Shown here one piece after another: positions 5,836-7,598 of a stretch of DNA of 7,598 nt. A model generated the notes under the pieces. That model did not search any database. It saw only the letters and a program-made list of their open reading frames with translations, and was not told the origin of the DNA. Position numbers and translations under genes: made by a program. Numbering within the stretch: position 1 is the first letter of the stretch; each line of letters starts with the position of its first letter. Source of the DNA: Candidatus Heimdallarchaeota archaeon (GTDB lineage: Archaea; Asgardarchaeota; Heimdallarchaeia; Heimdallarchaeales; Kariarchaeaceae); assembly GCA_029882335.1 (NCBI GenBank), contig JAOUKW010000197.1, positions 1-7,598 on the forward strand. Reading direction: 5' to 3'.

Positions 5836-6483
5836 ATGAAAATTAATTTATCATCATTTATCATTACAATATTACTTATCTCACAATTGAATTCCTCATC
5901 TTTAATTATTTATGACACTGTTTTTAAAGAAAAGATAATTGAAAATATACAATTTAAATATTCTGCAGACTATCCTGCAATATTTCCTAAAAATGATTTT
6001 GTTAATTTTGTTGTTTTTTATGAAGTTATATTTCCAGAAGGTACTGATATAACAAGATTTACTCTATCAAGACAAGAACTTTTGATTAATGATGAACCTA
6101 TTTCTACCATCCAAGATAATATTTTATTGTATCAACCAATTGGAAGCTATGAATTAATTTTTGAATTAAACAAAATTAATTGGAATAGAACGTTTAGTTT
6201 TTCCCTTTATGACACTAAATTATCAGAGATTTATATTACTCCCCTTTTAATAATAGCTACAGAAAATTCACATTATAACACAACTGAGCAAATTGTGCTT
6301 TGGGAAGCAGTATTAATACCAGTTAATCAAACTGCGGTTGAATCATCAGACCAACCGAATAATGAATTTCAAAGATACATCATATATGTGTTTATAACCA
6401 TGTTAATAATGATTATTGTATTATATTTAATTAAAAAGAAATCAAAAGATAATTCGGAAAAAAGGATAGAAGATTTAATTTGA
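5836..6483 (+). CDS. Secreted, C-terminally membrane-anchored protein, unknown
   Basis: The product is 215 residues from ATG 5836. A TTG at 5824 would add four residues and lies at or before the predicted transcription start, so ATG is preferred. Residues 1-20 (MKINLSSFIITILLISQLNS) form a signal peptide. About 21-178 is an external domain rich in short beta-like strands, with three N-x-S/T sequons (NRT, NTT, NQT). A single helix spans about 180-199 and is followed by a basic tail with KKKSK. The protein should therefore sit outside the membrane with a short cytoplasmic end. I recognise no family. Its TGA overlaps the TTG start of the next gene, so the two are translated together. Partnership with the downstream permease-like protein, as a surface accessory or substrate-binding subunit, is inference. 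Confidence 0.8.
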   Translation: MKINLSSFIITILLISQLNSSSLIIYDTVFKEKIIENIQFKYSADYPAIFPKNDFVNFVVFYEVIFPEGTDITRFTLSRQELLINDEPISTIQDNILLYQPIGSYELIFELNKINWNRTFSFSLYDTKLSEIYITPLLIIATENSHYNTTEQIVLWEAVLIPVNQTAVESSDQPNNEFQRYIIYVFITMLIMIIVLYLIKKKSKDNSEKRIEDLI

Positions 6484-7598
6484 AAAAGTATATTTTTGAT
6501 ACGCATAAAAATTATTTTATAATGATGATTGCGATACTTGTAATTTCGAGTTCTATTAATTTATTAATAATACAAAGTCTAAATTTTCAATCAACAAGTG
6601 AAATAAGGGAAAGTATGGAGGAATTACGCTCTGGTCAAGGATCCATAAGAATAGATTTACTAGATATATTCCCCGATAGTCATTTATCTGATGATTTTTC
6701 ATTTGAATTAACTGAGAAAGATATTTATTCAGTAATAAATTTGATATCCTTTCCGAGTTCGAGTATTATAAATACTGAACTTTATGTCTTTAATTCATAT
6801 CGTTTAAGTCAGTTACCATCGAATTATACAAATTATACAGTTAATAGAGGTATATTTGATTTTAAGTTAATTATAACAGAACCAATAATATTTGATGAGT
6901 ATTGGGGAAAAATGGAAGAAGAAACTTCATTTTCTAATATTACAGATTATTATATTGAAAATGAATTTTTTAATGCGAGTTATTCAGAATTTAATCGAAT
7001 AAGGGGGATCATCTTAAATGAGACTGAATTTTACATCGATAGCATTCAAAATAATACTCAAACCTATATGTTAAGTCATTTAGTACAGGAAAATGAAACC
7101 ATATATACATCAATTGATGCTAAATTTATGAAAACAGAGATTAAATCGGATTTTGAATCAAGAATTGGTCAAACGCTACAATCAAGTAGTTATTTGATTT
7201 TATCTCAGGATGATATACATGAGATAATTAACTTTTCTTTTGAAGGTATTGGACTTAGTACAACACCTACAACTAACTTAAATATGAAGTTAAATTTATT
7301 TATTAATTATCAACATATAACACTTGATTTACTTGAACAACTTTCAGACGAGTGGAAATATTTTCTTACCAAATTAACCAATGATTTACATGTACACTAT
7401 TATAACTTAGGAATAACTGTTAATGGGCATATTGAAAATGAAAACAAATTAGAAGAGATTATAAATGAACTAGGTATCAAGTTTATACCACTTATAAGAA
7501 TATATTTTATTTTGTTTTCATTTTTTTTATTTACTATTTTTGTTACCTTAGATTTGATACATCGAAAGAAAACAGATCTTCATAAGAAATTAGTGATT
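6480..7598 (+). CDS. FtsX/MacB-like ABC permease, N-terminal part (cut by window)
   Basis: An uninterrupted frame of 373 codons runs to the right edge without a stop, so the gene is partial. It starts on TTG inside the upstream stop (ATTTGA), giving a basic start (KKYIFDTHKNY) before the first helix. An ATG at 6522 would remove that basic segment. Helix 1 is at about 11-33, an external domain at about 34-337 and helix 2 at about 338-360. A basic cytoplasmic segment (HRKKTDLHKK) comes next. One helix, a large external domain, a second helix and a basic R-K-x-x-x-L segment is the layout of FtsX/MacB-type permeases, which would normally continue with two or more helices. The external domain carries eight N-x-S/T sequons and no cysteine. 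Such permeases use an ABC ATPase for export, lipoprotein release or signalling rather than import. The family call rests on topology, so it is tentative, but the coding call is firm. Confidence 0.8.
   Translation, partial: MKKYIFDTHKNYFIMMIAILVISSSINLLIIQSLNFQSTSEIRESMEELRSGQGSIRIDLLDIFPDSHLSDDFSFELTEKDIYSVINLISFPSSSIINTELYVFNSYRLSQLPSNYTNYTVNRGIFDFKLIITEPIIFDEYWGKMEEETSFSNITDYYIENEFFNASYSEFNRIRGIILNETEFYIDSIQNNTQTYMLSHLVQENETIYTSIDAKFMKTEIKSDFESRIGQTLQSSSYLILSQDDIHEIINFSFEGIGLSTTPTTNLNMKLNLFINYQHITLDLLEQLSDEWKYFLTKLTNDLHVHYYNLGITVNGHIENENKLEEIINELGIKFIPLIRIYFILFSFFLFTIFVTLDLIHRKKTDLHKKLVI

Overview
The window looks like a piece of a low-GC archaeal genome. The evidence is a perfect archaeal box-A motif (TTTAAATA) placed correctly before one gene, heavy use of ATA and AGA codons, GTG/TTG starts, a possible bidirectional TATA element, and two membrane-anchored proteins with external domains containing many N-x-S/T sequons. 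The lineage cannot be fixed from the sequence. An Asgard-type or other mesophilic archaeon is possible, but this is inference. Coding stretches are separated by unusually long, very AT-rich gaps.

Region 1 (1-844) is the trailer end of a CRISPR array read left to right. It has a cut-off first repeat, eight identical 37-nt repeats, two diverged repeats and a twelfth decayed one in register, with eleven spacers of 37-39 nt. Leader and cas genes are not in the window and should lie to the left.

Region 2 (about 966-2453) holds a minus-strand gene for a cytoplasmic protein made of about 13 tetratricopeptide repeats. It converges on the array, and a 78-bp gap separates it from a divergent gene.

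Region 3 (2454-4339) holds a six-helix membrane protein of unknown function. A 374-nt gap with two perfect inverted repeats follows, then a GNAT-type acetyltransferase with a good Shine-Dalgarno and a 17-bp palindrome just upstream.

Region 4 (4340-5835) is mostly non-coding. It holds a coding-like frame with no start codon (4685-5218), read as a 5'-truncated gene remnant, a doubtful minus-strand small ORF abutting its broken end, and about 600 nt of AT-rich DNA.

Region 5 (5836-7598) is a two-gene operon: a secreted, C-terminally anchored protein, then a gene that starts inside the previous stop codon on TTG and runs off the right edge. The second product has the topology of an FtsX/MacB-type ABC transporter permease, so the pair may be part of an export or envelope-remodelling ABC system whose ATPase lies further right. 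No single known defence or metabolic pathway unites the regions. The most unusual material is the decaying CRISPR trailer, the palindrome-controlled acetyltransferase and the surface permease operon.
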